Shown: positions 42,512 through 49,952 of the stretch, in pieces
Position numbering within the stretch: the first letter of the stretch is position 1
Layout of the letters: every line of letters begins with the position of its first letter
Assembly (NCBI RefSeq): GCF_001462455.1
Contig: NZ_LNTD01000104.1
Span: 1-52,599, forward strand
Reading direction: 5' to 3'
Source: Cellulomonas sp. B6
Lineage (GTDB): Bacteria; Actinomycetota; Actinomycetes; Actinomycetales; Cellulomonadaceae
DNA length: 52,599 nt
Made by a program: the position numbers and the translations under genes
Notes under the pieces: generated by a model
What the model was told of the DNA's origin: nothing
The model's database searches: none
Seen by the model: the letters and a program-made list of their open reading frames with translations, nothing else

Positions 42512-43454
42512 GGACGTCGTGGAGCAGGCCCGGCGCGACCTCGCGCACGTCCCCCGCGTCCCGGGGGCCCGCAAGCCGGACGCCGTGCTGGTCGCCGACG
42601 GCGTCCGACGCAGCTTCGGCGGCGTCAACGCGGTCGACGTCGAGCACGTCGAGGTCCAGAAGAACGTCATCACCGCGCTGATCGGACCGAACGGCGCCGG
42701 GAAGACCACGTTCTTCAACCTCATGACCGGCTTCGACAAGCCCGACGCGGGCACGTGGGTGTTCGACGGGACGCCGCTCGCCGGCGTCGCGGCGTCGCGG
42801 GTCGCGAAGGCCGGCATGGTCCGCACGTTCCAGCTCACGAAGGCGCTCGCGCGCATGACCGTGCTGGACAACATGCGGCTGGGCGCGCGCGACCAGCCCG
42901 GCGAGGGTCTGTTCTCGGCGCTGGTCAAGCCGCTGTGGGCGGCACGCGAGCGGGAGATCACCGACAAGGCCATGACCCTGCTGGAGCGCTTCAGGCTCGA
43001 CGCCAAGAAGGACGACTTCGCGGGGTCGTTGTCGGGCGGGCAGCGCAAGCTCCTCGAGATGGCCCGCGCGCTCATGTCCGACCCCGCGCTCGTCATGCTC
43101 GACGAGCCGATGGCCGGTGTGAACCCCGCGCTGACGCAGTCGCTGCTGGGGCACATCACCGACCTGCGCGACTCGGGGACGTCGGTCCTGTTCGTCGAGC
43201 ACGACATGCACATGGTGCGACACATCTCCGACTGGGTCGTCGTGATGGCCCAGGGACAGGTCGTGGCCGAGGGCCCGCCGGCGGAGGTGATGGCCGACCA
43301 GGCCGTCATCGACGCGTACCTGGGCGCGCACCACGACACCGACCTCGGCGACGACGCCCTCCTCGACGAGGGTGGCGTGATCGACGCCGAGGCGCAGGCG
43401 GAGGCCGACGCCGAGCTGGACGTCGCCGACAAGGCGGAGGGGACCACACCGTGA
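42501..43454 (+). CDS. livG: LivG-type ABC ATPase
   Basis: A 317-aa ATPase: Walker A GPNGAGKTTF, signature LSGGQRKLLEMARALM, Walker B VMLDEPMAGVNP, switch EHDMHMV. The C-terminus carries an extra acidic Ala/Glu/Asp tail of about 45 residues beyond the usual LivG end. Overlaps livM and livF. Confidence 0.94.
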   Translation: MPAKDVVEQARRDLAHVPRVPGARKPDAVLVADGVRRSFGGVNAVDVEHVEVQKNVITALIGPNGAGKTTFFNLMTGFDKPDAGTWVFDGTPLAGVAASRVAKAGMVRTFQLTKALARMTVLDNMRLGARDQPGEGLFSALVKPLWAAREREITDKAMTLLERFRLDAKKDDFAGSLSGGQRKLLEMARALMSDPALVMLDEPMAGVNPALTQSLLGHITDLRDSGTSVLFVEHDMHMVRHISDWVVVMAQGQVVAEGPPAEVMADQAVIDAYLGAHHDTDLGDDALLDEGGVIDAEAQAEADAELDVADKAEGTTP

Positions 43455-44263
43455 CCGAGACCACCGCAGCCGCCCTGCACCGCGGCGCCCCCGAGGGAGA
43501 GCCCCTGCTGCACGCCGACGGCCTCGTCGCCGGCTACCTCCCGGGCGTCAACATCCTCAACGAGTGCTCGCTCGTGCTCCACCCCGGCGAGCTGGTCGGG
43601 ATCATCGGCCCGAACGGGGCCGGCAAGTCGACGCTGCTCAAGGCCCTGTTCGGGCTCGTCGGCATCCGCGAGGGCTCCCTGACGCTGAACGGCGAGGAGA
43701 TCAGCAACCTGCGTGCGGACGCGCTCGTGCGCCGCGGCGTCGGGTTCGTCCCGCAGACGAACAACGTGTTCCCCAGCCTGACGATCGAGGAGAACCTGCA
43801 GATGGGCGTCTACCAGACGCCCGAGAAGTTCTCCGCGCGCCTGGAGGCCGTGCTCGACCTGTTCCCCGAGCTGACGAAGCGCCGCAAGCAGCGGGCGGGC
43901 GCCCTGTCCGGCGGTGAGCGGCAGATGGTCGCGATGGCGCGCGCACTCATGCCCGAGCCGTCGGTGCTGCTGCTCGACGAGCCGTCGGCGGGCCTGTCCC
44001 CCGTGCGCCAGGACGAGGCGTTCCTGCGCACCAGGCGCATCAACAGGGCGGGCGTGTCGGTCGTCATCGTCGAGCAGAACGCGCGCCGGGCGCTGCAGAT
44101 CTGCGACCGCGCCTACGTGCTCGACCAGGGGCGCAACGCGTACTCCGGCCCGGGCCGCGAGCTGATGAACGACCCCAAGGTCATCCAGCTGTACCTCGGC
44201 ACGCTCGCCACCGACGTGGACGCCGCACGCGCCGCCGACGGGGACGGGGCCGCCACCCCCTGA
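43451..44263 (+). CDS. livF: LivF-type ABC ATPase
   Basis: A 270-aa ATPase: Walker A GPNGAGKSTL, signature LSGGERQMVAMARALM, Walker B LLLDEPSAGLSP, switch EQNARRAL. Pairs with LivG. GTG start in a GTGA overlap with livG, so the operon livH-M-G-F is translated as a block; the binding protein is on the other strand just beyond. Confidence 0.94.
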   Translation: MTETTAAALHRGAPEGEPLLHADGLVAGYLPGVNILNECSLVLHPGELVGIIGPNGAGKSTLLKALFGLVGIREGSLTLNGEEISNLRADALVRRGVGFVPQTNNVFPSLTIEENLQMGVYQTPEKFSARLEAVLDLFPELTKRRKQRAGALSGGERQMVAMARALMPEPSVLLLDEPSAGLSPVRQDEAFLRTRRINRAGVSVVIVEQNARRALQICDRAYVLDQGRNAYSGPGRELMNDPKVIQLYLGTLATDVDAARAADGDGAATP

Positions 44264-44277
44264 CCCCCACCCGCTCC

Positions 44278-44325
44278 GCGCGACGAGGCCTCGACCGCCG
44301 CACGGTGGTCGGGGCCTCGTCGCGC
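44278..44325 (+). terminator. Terminator after livF
   Basis: A 19-bp stem with one G-T pair (44278-44296 with 44307-44325) and a 10-base loop, 15 bp after the livF stop. Confidence 0.8.
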
Positions 44326-44576
44326 AGGGCGACGGCTCCGCTCTCGATCGGCGGCGACTCCGCGCCGCCTCGGCGAGCGGGCGCCGCACGCGGCCGCCGC
44401 CTCGGCGATCGGACGTGGCACGCGGGGGCGGCCGGTCGGGAACCTCCCCCCGCGGGGGGCTCGACCCCGCACCCGTGCCCGGGCAGACCACGTCGGCGAC
44501 GTGCCGCGCCCCGGGCCCGACCGCACCGCGTCCGGGGGAGCCCACGCCGCACGGCGCCGCACGGCGCCGCACGTGG
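44326..44576. other. Non-coding spacer between livF and the liv binding protein
   Basis: No gene seen. It is Gly/Cys-codon-like GC-rich sequence with a CCCCCCGCGGGGGG palindrome near 44446 and two direct GGCGCCGCAC copies near 44550-44570. Together with the flanking hairpins the whole 44264-44640 gap is a double-terminator region. Confidence 0.6.
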
Positions 44577-44622
44577 GCACGCCTCGACCCCCGGAGCGTG
44601 CGCTCCGGGGGTCGAGGCGTGC
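44577..44622 (-). terminator. Long perfect hairpin after the liv binding protein
   Basis: A 22-bp perfect inverted repeat (44577-44598 with 44601-44622; practical loop about 4 bases) 18 bp after the binding-protein stop. It can also act on read-through from livF. Confidence 0.8.
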
Positions 44623-44640
44623 CGTGCGGCGTCCCGCGGG

Positions 44641-45936
44641 TCAGCCCTGCGGGACCTCGCCCTCCTCGGAGCGGCTGAAGGTGTACGTGTTCTCGGGGCC
44701 GAACTGGTAGATCCCGATGAACGCGGACGACGGGTCGTTGGCCTCGTTGAACGGGCCGACGCCGGACGCCGACTGGTACGCGATGTCCTCGCCGTCCGCG
44801 AGGAGCTTCGAGCACTCCTCCCAACCGGTGCACTCCGTGCCGCCGTCCGCACCCGAGACGGCCGCCATGTTGGCCTGGATCGTCTCGCCGTCGGACGCGC
44901 CGCCCTTGAGGGCCGCGAGCGCCACGAGCATGGTCGCGTCGTACGACTCCGGGCCGTACGAGTAGTCCTTGAGCCCCGGGTCGACCTCGAGCATGCGGGC
45001 CTGGAACTCCTCGGACGGGTAGGCGCCGGGCAGCGTGCCCTGCGCGTTCTCGAGCGTGCCCGCGGGGAACCCGGTGTCACCCGAGGTGCCGAAGTTCTGC
45101 AGGTTGCCGTCCACGAAGTACGTCTTGCTCATGTCCCAGCCCTGCGCGGCGAGCTCACGTACGATCGCCGGGGTCTGGTCGGTGAACGCGAGGATCGCGA
45201 TCGCGTCCGGACCCGCCGCGATCGCGTCCGCGACGATCGTCGCGAAGTTCTGCTCCGCGGGGTCGAACTCCTGGCCCGACGTGCCGTAGACGACCGTGCC
45301 GCCCGCGTCGCCCACGACCCCGGCGACGACGTCGCGCAGCGACGTGCCGTACGAGTCGTTGAACACCAGGATGCCGACGTTGGACGCGCCGTCACCGACG
45401 ATCAGGTTGCCCAGGACGTCGCCCTGGACGGTGTCCGGCGGTGCGGTGCGGAAGTAGAAGTCGGAGTACCCCGACAGGTCCGTCGCCGTGTTGGCCGGGG
45501 ACACCTGCACGATGCCGGCGCCCGTGATGTCGTCGACGATGTTCTTGGTGACCGACGAGGACGCCGCGCCGATGATCGCGGACACGCCCGCGGAGATGAG
45601 CTCCTGGGCCGAGGCGGTCGCGACCGAGGCGTTCTGCGCGTCCGAGGAGTCGGTGTGCGTGACCTTGACGTCGGAGCCGAAGAGACCGCCCGCCTCGTTG
45701 ATCTCCTTGACCGCGAGGTCCACGCCCGCGATCTCCGGGGGGCCCAGCTGAGCGAGCGACCCCGTCACCGGGAGGATGGTGCCGATGTGGAGCGCCTCGC
45801 CGCCGCCACCGTCGCCGGACGACGTCTCGTCGCCACCGCCCCCGGGCTCGTCGGAACCGCCGGCACAAGCGGTGAGCGCCAGTGCGACCACTCCTGCGAC
45901 TGCGAGCGCACGTCCTGCACGTGTCGAACGAATCAT
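44641..45936 (-). CDS. livK: Branched-chain amino acid-binding lipoprotein (LivK type)
   Basis: A 431-aa type I periplasmic-binding-fold lipoprotein. The signal peptide ends in lipobox LTAC (about residue 20-23), followed by a Gly/Ser/Asp-rich tether; the fold then begins with LHIGTILPVTGSLAQLGPPE, SDAQNASVATASAQELI and the ligand-contact region SPANTATDLSGYSDFYFRTAP. It is the only binding protein near livHMGF and is probably their partner, though encoded convergently. ATG with AGAGGGG upstream. Ligand may be amino acids or related amides. Confidence 0.9.
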   Translation of the reverse strand: MIRSTRAGRALAVAGVVALALTACAGGSDEPGGGGDETSSGDGGGGEALHIGTILPVTGSLAQLGPPEIAGVDLAVKEINEAGGLFGSDVKVTHTDSSDAQNASVATASAQELISAGVSAIIGAASSSVTKNIVDDITGAGIVQVSPANTATDLSGYSDFYFRTAPPDTVQGDVLGNLIVGDGASNVGILVFNDSYGTSLRDVVAGVVGDAGGTVVYGTSGQEFDPAEQNFATIVADAIAAGPDAIAILAFTDQTPAIVRELAAQGWDMSKTYFVDGNLQNFGTSGDTGFPAGTLENAQGTLPGAYPSEEFQARMLEVDPGLKDYSYGPESYDATMLVALAALKGGASDGETIQANMAAVSGADGGTECTGWEECSKLLADGEDIAYQSASGVGPFNEANDPSSAFIGIYQFGPENTYTFSRSEEGEVPQG

Positions 45937-46086
45937 GCGTGTGGTACCCCTCTGTGAGCACTGCACCTGCCGGGGCCCGGCGCGGACCACGGCGATGTGG
46001 CGCGAACGTACTCATGGTTTGTGTCCGACATGTGAATCGCAATGTCTCACAGATGTCGTTGCACATTCGTGACCCGCGAAATGCAC

Positions 46087-46121
46087 CGAGCCCGGTCGAC
46101 GCGGGGCGTCGACCGGGCTCG
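46087..46121 (-). terminator. Terminator after the ANTAR regulator
   Basis: A perfect 16-bp stem (46087-46102 with 46106-46121) and GGG loop, 19 bp after the stop. Confidence 0.75.
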
Positions 46122-46139
46122 TGAAGCGGTGAAGAGGCG

Positions 46140-46826
46140 TCAGGACGCGGCGCCGCCGACCTGCTCGATGACGGCGTCCGCGACCTCGCGCATCGTCAGA
46201 CGACGGTCCATCGACGTCTTCTGGATCCAGCGGAAGGACTCGGGCTCGGTCAGGCCCATCTTCGTCATGAGCAGGCCCTTGGCCCGGTCCACGCGCTTGC
46301 GGGTCTCGAAGCGCTCCGCGAGGTCGGCGACCTCGGACTCGAGCGCGGTGATCTGCGCGTAGCGGGAGATCGCGATCTCGACCGCGGGCAGCAGGTCCGC
46401 CGGGCTGAACGGCTTGACGACGTAGGCCATCGCACCCGCGTCGCGCGCGCGCTCGACCAGCTCGGTCTGCGAGAACGCCGTGAGGAGCACGACGGGCGCG
46501 AGGTGCGCCTTGCCGATGCGCTCGGCCGCCGAGATGCCGTCGAGCACGGGCATCTTGACGTCCATCACGACGACGTCCGGCTTGAGCTCGGTCGCGAGCT
46601 CGACGGCGCGCTCGCCGTCGCCCGCCTCGCCGACGACCTCGAACCCGGCCTCGGTGAGCGTCTCGACGACGTCCATGCGGATGAGCGCCTCGTCCTCGGC
46701 GACGACCGCACGGCGCGCGGGCCGGCCGGACGACGGCGCGGCGGCGCGGGGCGCCGGCTCGGCGGCGGGCAGGTCCAGACCCTGCGTCGCGTCCTGCGTG
46801 GGCTCGGTGCTGTCGTCCGTGGTCAC
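46140..46826 (-). CDS. pdtaR: Response regulator with ANTAR RNA-binding domain
   Basis: A 228-aa regulator. An acidic Pro/Ala leader of about 40 residues precedes a receiver domain with AVVAEDEALIRMD, the phospho-acceptor Asp in VVVMDVKMP, VLLTAFS and the Lys of YVVKPF. A C-terminal coiled-coil plus ANTAR domain follows (RVDRAKGLLMTKMGL, TMREVADAVI). ANTAR proteins bind paired RNA hairpins and prevent termination. The mycobacterial orthologue PdtaR also sits near pyk and polA. The GTG at 46826 has TACGCT 6 bp upstream (leaderless). No histidine kinase lies in the window. Confidence 0.9.
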   Translation of the reverse strand: MTTDDSTEPTQDATQGLDLPAAEPAPRAAAPSSGRPARRAVVAEDEALIRMDVVETLTEAGFEVVGEAGDGERAVELATELKPDVVVMDVKMPVLDGISAAERIGKAHLAPVVLLTAFSQTELVERARDAGAMAYVVKPFSPADLLPAVEIAISRYAQITALESEVADLAERFETRKRVDRAKGLLMTKMGLTEPESFRWIQKTSMDRRLTMREVADAVIEQVGGAAS

Positions 46827-46957
46827 GTGCACAGCGTAGTGCGCATCGACCCGTGGACGCGCGGTCCGCCACGTGGTCACCGTCACGCGGCGTACGCGGG
46901 CCTGCTCCGCCGCGGCGAGGAGACGGCCAGCGCGCACCGCGGGTCGGCCGTCGGCGC

Positions 46958-46963
46958 TAGGCT
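46958..46963 (+). promoter_or_regulatory. -10 element of the tRNA gene
   Basis: TAGGCT ends 8 bp before the first base of the tRNA, as expected for a start at or close to the tRNA 5' end. Confidence 0.4.
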
Positions 46964-46971
46964 GGCGCGCG

Positions 46972-47045
46972 GCCCCGATAGCCCAACCGGCAGAGGCGTT
47001 CGGCTCAAACCCGATCCAGTGTGGGTTCGAATCCCACTCGGGGCA
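46972..47045 (+). tRNA. tRNA with anticodon CAA (predicted Leu), short variable arm
   Basis: A 74-nt cloverleaf. Acceptor GCCCCGA pairs with TCGGGGC with discriminator A; the D arm has the GGCAGA loop and a 3-bp stem; the anticodon stem TTCGG/CCGAT (outer pair T-T mismatched) holds loop CTCAAAC with CAA at 47006-47008; the T arm is GTGGG-TTCGAAT-CCCAC. CCA is not encoded. The variable region is only 5 nt (CCAGT), whereas leucine tRNAs normally have a long variable arm; the D arm looks leucine-like. Identity by anticodon only. Confidence 0.85.
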
Positions 47046-47405
47046 CACGTACGACGGAGACGCTCGGGACCCCGGACGTCGTCGACGCCGTGGGCGAGCG
47101 CGCACGTGACGTCGCGTCCGCGGGCCGTGGGGTCGCGACGGCGGCCGAGGCCGGACGGGTCGAGCCGACGGTCGCGGAGACGAGACCCGGCGCGCCGGCC
47201 ACACGGGCGGCCGACGCGGCACGCGCCCTCGGCCCACCAGCGGGGCTGCCGGCGGCGGTGCGAACAGCTCGCCCCCTCCCGACGACGCGGCGGGCAGAGT
47301 TCACCCGGTCGGAGGGACCGTCGGGACGCCGTCCGCGACCGGCGTGCGCACCGGGGCGCGCACCCGAGGCACGCGGCTCACCTCGGGCGCGGTCGGCGCC
47401 GCACC
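47046..47405. other. Non-coding region between the tRNA and the MerR-HEAT gene
   Basis: No gene, repeat or promoter that I can support. Several frames are open, but they give Arg/Ala/Pro-rich, low-complexity translations typical of high-GC shadow frames. It must hold the 3' ends of both flanking transcripts. Confidence 0.5.
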
Positions 47406-48410
47406 TCACTCGTCGGGCGCACGCGTGCGCAGCACCGCCGTCGCCGTCAGCGCCACCGGACGCTCCGGGTCCGCCGCCAGGCGCTCGAGGAGCGCCCGGG
47501 CAGTCGACCCGGGGATCTCGGCGAGCGCGCCCGCGAGGCGCTGCCGAGAGGCCGTGTCGGCGGTCGGCAGCGCCTCGGCGACCCGACCGCCGACCTCGTC
47601 GCGCACCGCGTGCCGGGTGGCGAGGGAGCCGAGCGCCTCCGCCGCCTCGACGTCGGCGCGCCCGGTGACGACGAGCGTCACGAGGTCCGCTACCGTCCGG
47701 ACGTCGCCCCGGGCCGCGAGCGCGAGCGTGGCCCGTGCGGCGACGGCGGGGTCGGTGTCGGTCCGCGCGGTCCGGAGGGCCGCCTCCGCCTCCGGCACGT
47801 CGATCCCGGCGAGCGCGACGACGGCGCGGTGGCGTCGCGCGGCGTCGGACGAGGCGAGCGCACCGGCGAGCACCGGGACCGCGGACGCCCCCGCGCGTGC
47901 GGCGGCCCAGCGCAGGGCGCCGGCCGCGTTCGGGTCGGGTTCGGCCAACGCGGCCTCGGCGAGCGCCGCGCCGTCGCTGTCGTGCGGGTCGGTCACGCGC
48001 AGCGCGGCGCGGAGCCGTCCCGACGGCGTGCGTCCCGGCGCCAGTGCACGGACGAGACCCACCGTGCGCAGCACGTCCGACCAGGCGGTGGACCCGCCGG
48101 CCCTGACCCGCACCAACCGGTCGAGGAGCTCCTGCTCCCGGTCGCGGCGCTCGCGTGCCGCCGCGGTGAGCTCGTCGACGACGGCCACCGGATCGAACGC
48201 GGGGTCGTCGAGCGCGCGGGCCACGTCCCGGAGCGTCAGGCCCAGCGACCGCAGCGCCTCGACGTGGAACAGCCGCCGGACGTCGGCGTCGGCGTACTCG
48301 CGGTAGCCGGCGGCCGAGCGCCCCGTGGGCCGCACGAGGCCCACACGGTCGTAGTGCCGCAGCATGCGCGCGCTGATGCCGGAGCGCGCCGCCACCTCAC
48401 CGATCAGCAC
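47406..48410 (-). CDS. MerR-family regulator fused to HEAT-like repeats
   Basis: A 334-aa protein. Residues 1-70 are a MerR winged helix (LIGEVAARSGISARMLRHYD, GYREYADADVRRLFHV), residues about 80-105 a dimerisation coiled coil (AARERRDREQELLDRL), and residues about 105-334 a row of Ala-rich helix pairs of HEAT type (ALRWAAARAGASAVPVLAGA, HRAVVALAGIDVPEAEAALR, DPAVAARATLALAARGD). No cysteine or multidrug pocket motif is seen, so the signal is probably a protein or DNA rather than a metal. GTG start within a 14-bp overlap with the upstream HEAT gene. Confidence 0.85.
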   Translation of the reverse strand: MLIGEVAARSGISARMLRHYDRVGLVRPTGRSAAGYREYADADVRRLFHVEALRSLGLTLRDVARALDDPAFDPVAVVDELTAAARERRDREQELLDRLVRVRAGGSTAWSDVLRTVGLVRALAPGRTPSGRLRAALRVTDPHDSDGAALAEAALAEPDPNAAGALRWAAARAGASAVPVLAGALASSDAARRHRAVVALAGIDVPEAEAALRTARTDTDPAVAARATLALAARGDVRTVADLVTLVVTGRADVEAAEALGSLATRHAVRDEVGGRVAEALPTADTASRQRLAGALAEIPGSTARALLERLAADPERPVALTATAVLRTRAPDE

Positions 48411-49119
48411 CGGCCGCTCCCCCGCCCGTGGGCGCGGCCGCCAGCGCGACCACGCGGCGCGCCTCGGCGAGCGCGGCGTCGAACGCCTCGTCGGGATCGG
48501 CCACGAGCCGGCGCGTCGCCGCGGCGTGCGCCCTGGCCTCCTCGTCGCCCTGCTCGACCGCGCGGTCGAGCGCCGCCGTCGCCGCACCGCCCAGGCCGAC
48601 CAGCGCCCGGCTCAGGCTCAGCCGGACGTCGCGGCTCCCCCGCCCGAGCTGCGCGACCAGGAGGGCCGCGAGCCGCTCGCGGTGCTCCGGGGGCGCGAGC
48701 ACGACGGCGGCCCGCCAGGCCGCGCGGGCGACCTCGTCGTCCGGGTCGCGCAGCAGGGCCGCGGTGACCGCGGGCCAGGCACGCACGTCACCGATCTTCG
48801 ACAGCGTGTGCAGCGCCTGGCTGCGCGCCTGCGGCGTGGCCGAGGCGAGCTCGTCGACCAGCGGAGCGACCGTGAGGTCGGCGTCGTGCCGCGTCAGGGC
48901 CCACGTGAGCATCTCGCGCACCTGGAAGTCCGGCTCGACGGCGCACCGCCGCACGAGCGGGCCGACCAGCGCGGGCTCGGGTCGCGTGCCTGCGGCGAGA
49001 GCCGCCCGCAGGCGCGTCGAGGACGCCGGTGCCGCGAGCCCGCTGACGACGTCCTGCACCGTCGGCCCCGCGGCGCGGGCATGCGTCGGGCCGGGTCCCG
49101 TCTCCTGCTCATGGTTCAT
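48397..49119 (-). CDS. HEAT-repeat protein
   Basis: A 240-aa protein made mostly of HEAT/PBS-lyase-like helix pairs (RARSQALHTLSKIGDVRAWP, DPDDEVARAAWRAAVVL, RDVRLSLSRALVGLGGAA) after a short N-terminal tail. No enzyme motif, signal peptide or membrane helix. It is the first gene of the operon with the MerR-HEAT regulator, which it overlaps by 14 bp. The ATG at 49119 is preferred to the GTG at 49128 because GGAGG lies 8 bp upstream. Confidence 0.84.
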   Translation of the reverse strand: MNHEQETGPGPTHARAAGPTVQDVVSGLAAPASSTRLRAALAAGTRPEPALVGPLVRRCAVEPDFQVREMLTWALTRHDADLTVAPLVDELASATPQARSQALHTLSKIGDVRAWPAVTAALLRDPDDEVARAAWRAAVVLAPPEHRERLAALLVAQLGRGSRDVRLSLSRALVGLGGAATAALDRAVEQGDEEARAHAAATRRLVADPDEAFDAALAEARRVVALAAAPTGGGAAGADR

Positions 49120-49139
49120 GTCGACCACCTCCGCCGCCC

Positions 49140-49170
49140 ATGGAAGGCCCTGTCACCGTGACAAGGTCAA
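49140..49170 (-). promoter_or_regulatory. MerR-type promoter/operator of the HEAT operon
   Basis: TTGACC (49170-49165) and a weak -10 TTCCAT (49145-49140) are separated by 19 bp, the over-long spacer typical of MerR-controlled promoters. The spacer is filled by a near-perfect palindrome, CCTTGTCAC-G-GTGACAGGG (49166-49148; 8 of 9 pairs). Likely autoregulation by the MerR-HEAT protein. Confidence 0.72.
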
Positions 49171-49206
49171 GCGGCCCGCGACCACACCGTCCTGGACACG
49201 GTCCGC

Positions 49207-49758
49207 TCAGTCGAAGCTGACGTCCGCGGTCGTCACCGTGCCCGCCGTGCGCCCGGGCGCGGACTGGAAGTCCCAGTACAGGTTGGTGTGGGCGACGACC
49301 TCGGCCGGCGACGGCGCACCCCACTGCGTCAGGTCCTCGGTCGTGTGCGCGTCGCCCACGAGCGTGACGTCGTAGCCGCGCGTGAACGCGCCGTGCAGCG
49401 TCGAACGCACGCACGCGTCCGTCTGCGCGCCCGTGACCACGAGCCGTCCCACGGCCCGGCCGGCCAGCACCTCCTCGAGGTCCGTGGCCTCGAACGCGTC
49501 GCCGTAGCGCTTGTGGACGACCGCCTCGTCGTCGGCGACCCGGAGCTCCGGCACGACGCGCCACGCGTCCGAGCCGTGCTCGATCTCGTCGCTCGAGTGC
49601 TGCACCCACACGACGGGCACGCCCTGGTCGCGAGCACGGTCGACCAGCGACCCGATCCGGGCGACGACGCCGTCACGGTCGTGCGCACCGGCCACGACGC
49701 CGACCTGGACGTCGATCACGAGCAGCGCGGTGGCGGGGCGGTTCTCGAGCGTCGTCAT
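49207..49758 (-). CDS. Isochorismatase-like cysteine hydrolase
   Basis: A 183-aa isochorismatase-family protein. The catalytic triad is visible: Asp in LLVIDVQVGVV, Lys in VVHKRYGDAF and Cys in GAQTDACVRSTLHGAF, preceded by the usual cis-peptide Gly-Ala region. Members hydrolyse amides such as nicotinamide or carbamates; substrate unknown. ATG with GGAGG 7 bp upstream. Confidence 0.88.
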   Translation of the reverse strand: MTTLENRPATALLVIDVQVGVVAGAHDRDGVVARIGSLVDRARDQGVPVVWVQHSSDEIEHGSDAWRVVPELRVADDEAVVHKRYGDAFEATDLEEVLAGRAVGRLVVTGAQTDACVRSTLHGAFTRGYDVTLVGDAHTTEDLTQWGAPSPAEVVAHTNLYWDFQSAPGRTAGTVTTADVSFD

Positions 49759-49952
49759 GACGACCTCCGGGGTGGGCGGGCTGCGGCGGAGCAGGACGTG
49801 GAGCCGGGTCGAGGGCGGCGTGACCACCGACGGCGGGCACGAGGTCGTCGAACAGGCTCACGGTACGGCCCGCCACCGACATCCGCGCGGACCACCGTCG
49901 GCCGGCCTCGGACCACGCCACGGCGGGCCGGAAGGGGCCGGACGGGCCTGCG

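Noticed and set aside
44326..44576. Direct repeats near livF as a CRISPR or mobile-element end
   Set aside because: Only two short 10-bp copies, no spacers of regular length, no transposase or target duplication; the region is a terminator spacer.
39827..44833. A 1668-codon open frame on the minus strand across the liv operon
   Set aside because: It is antisense to livH, livM, livG and livF, which have clear family motifs, and its translation is Arg/Glu/His/Asp-rich low complexity. High GC makes such shadow frames common.
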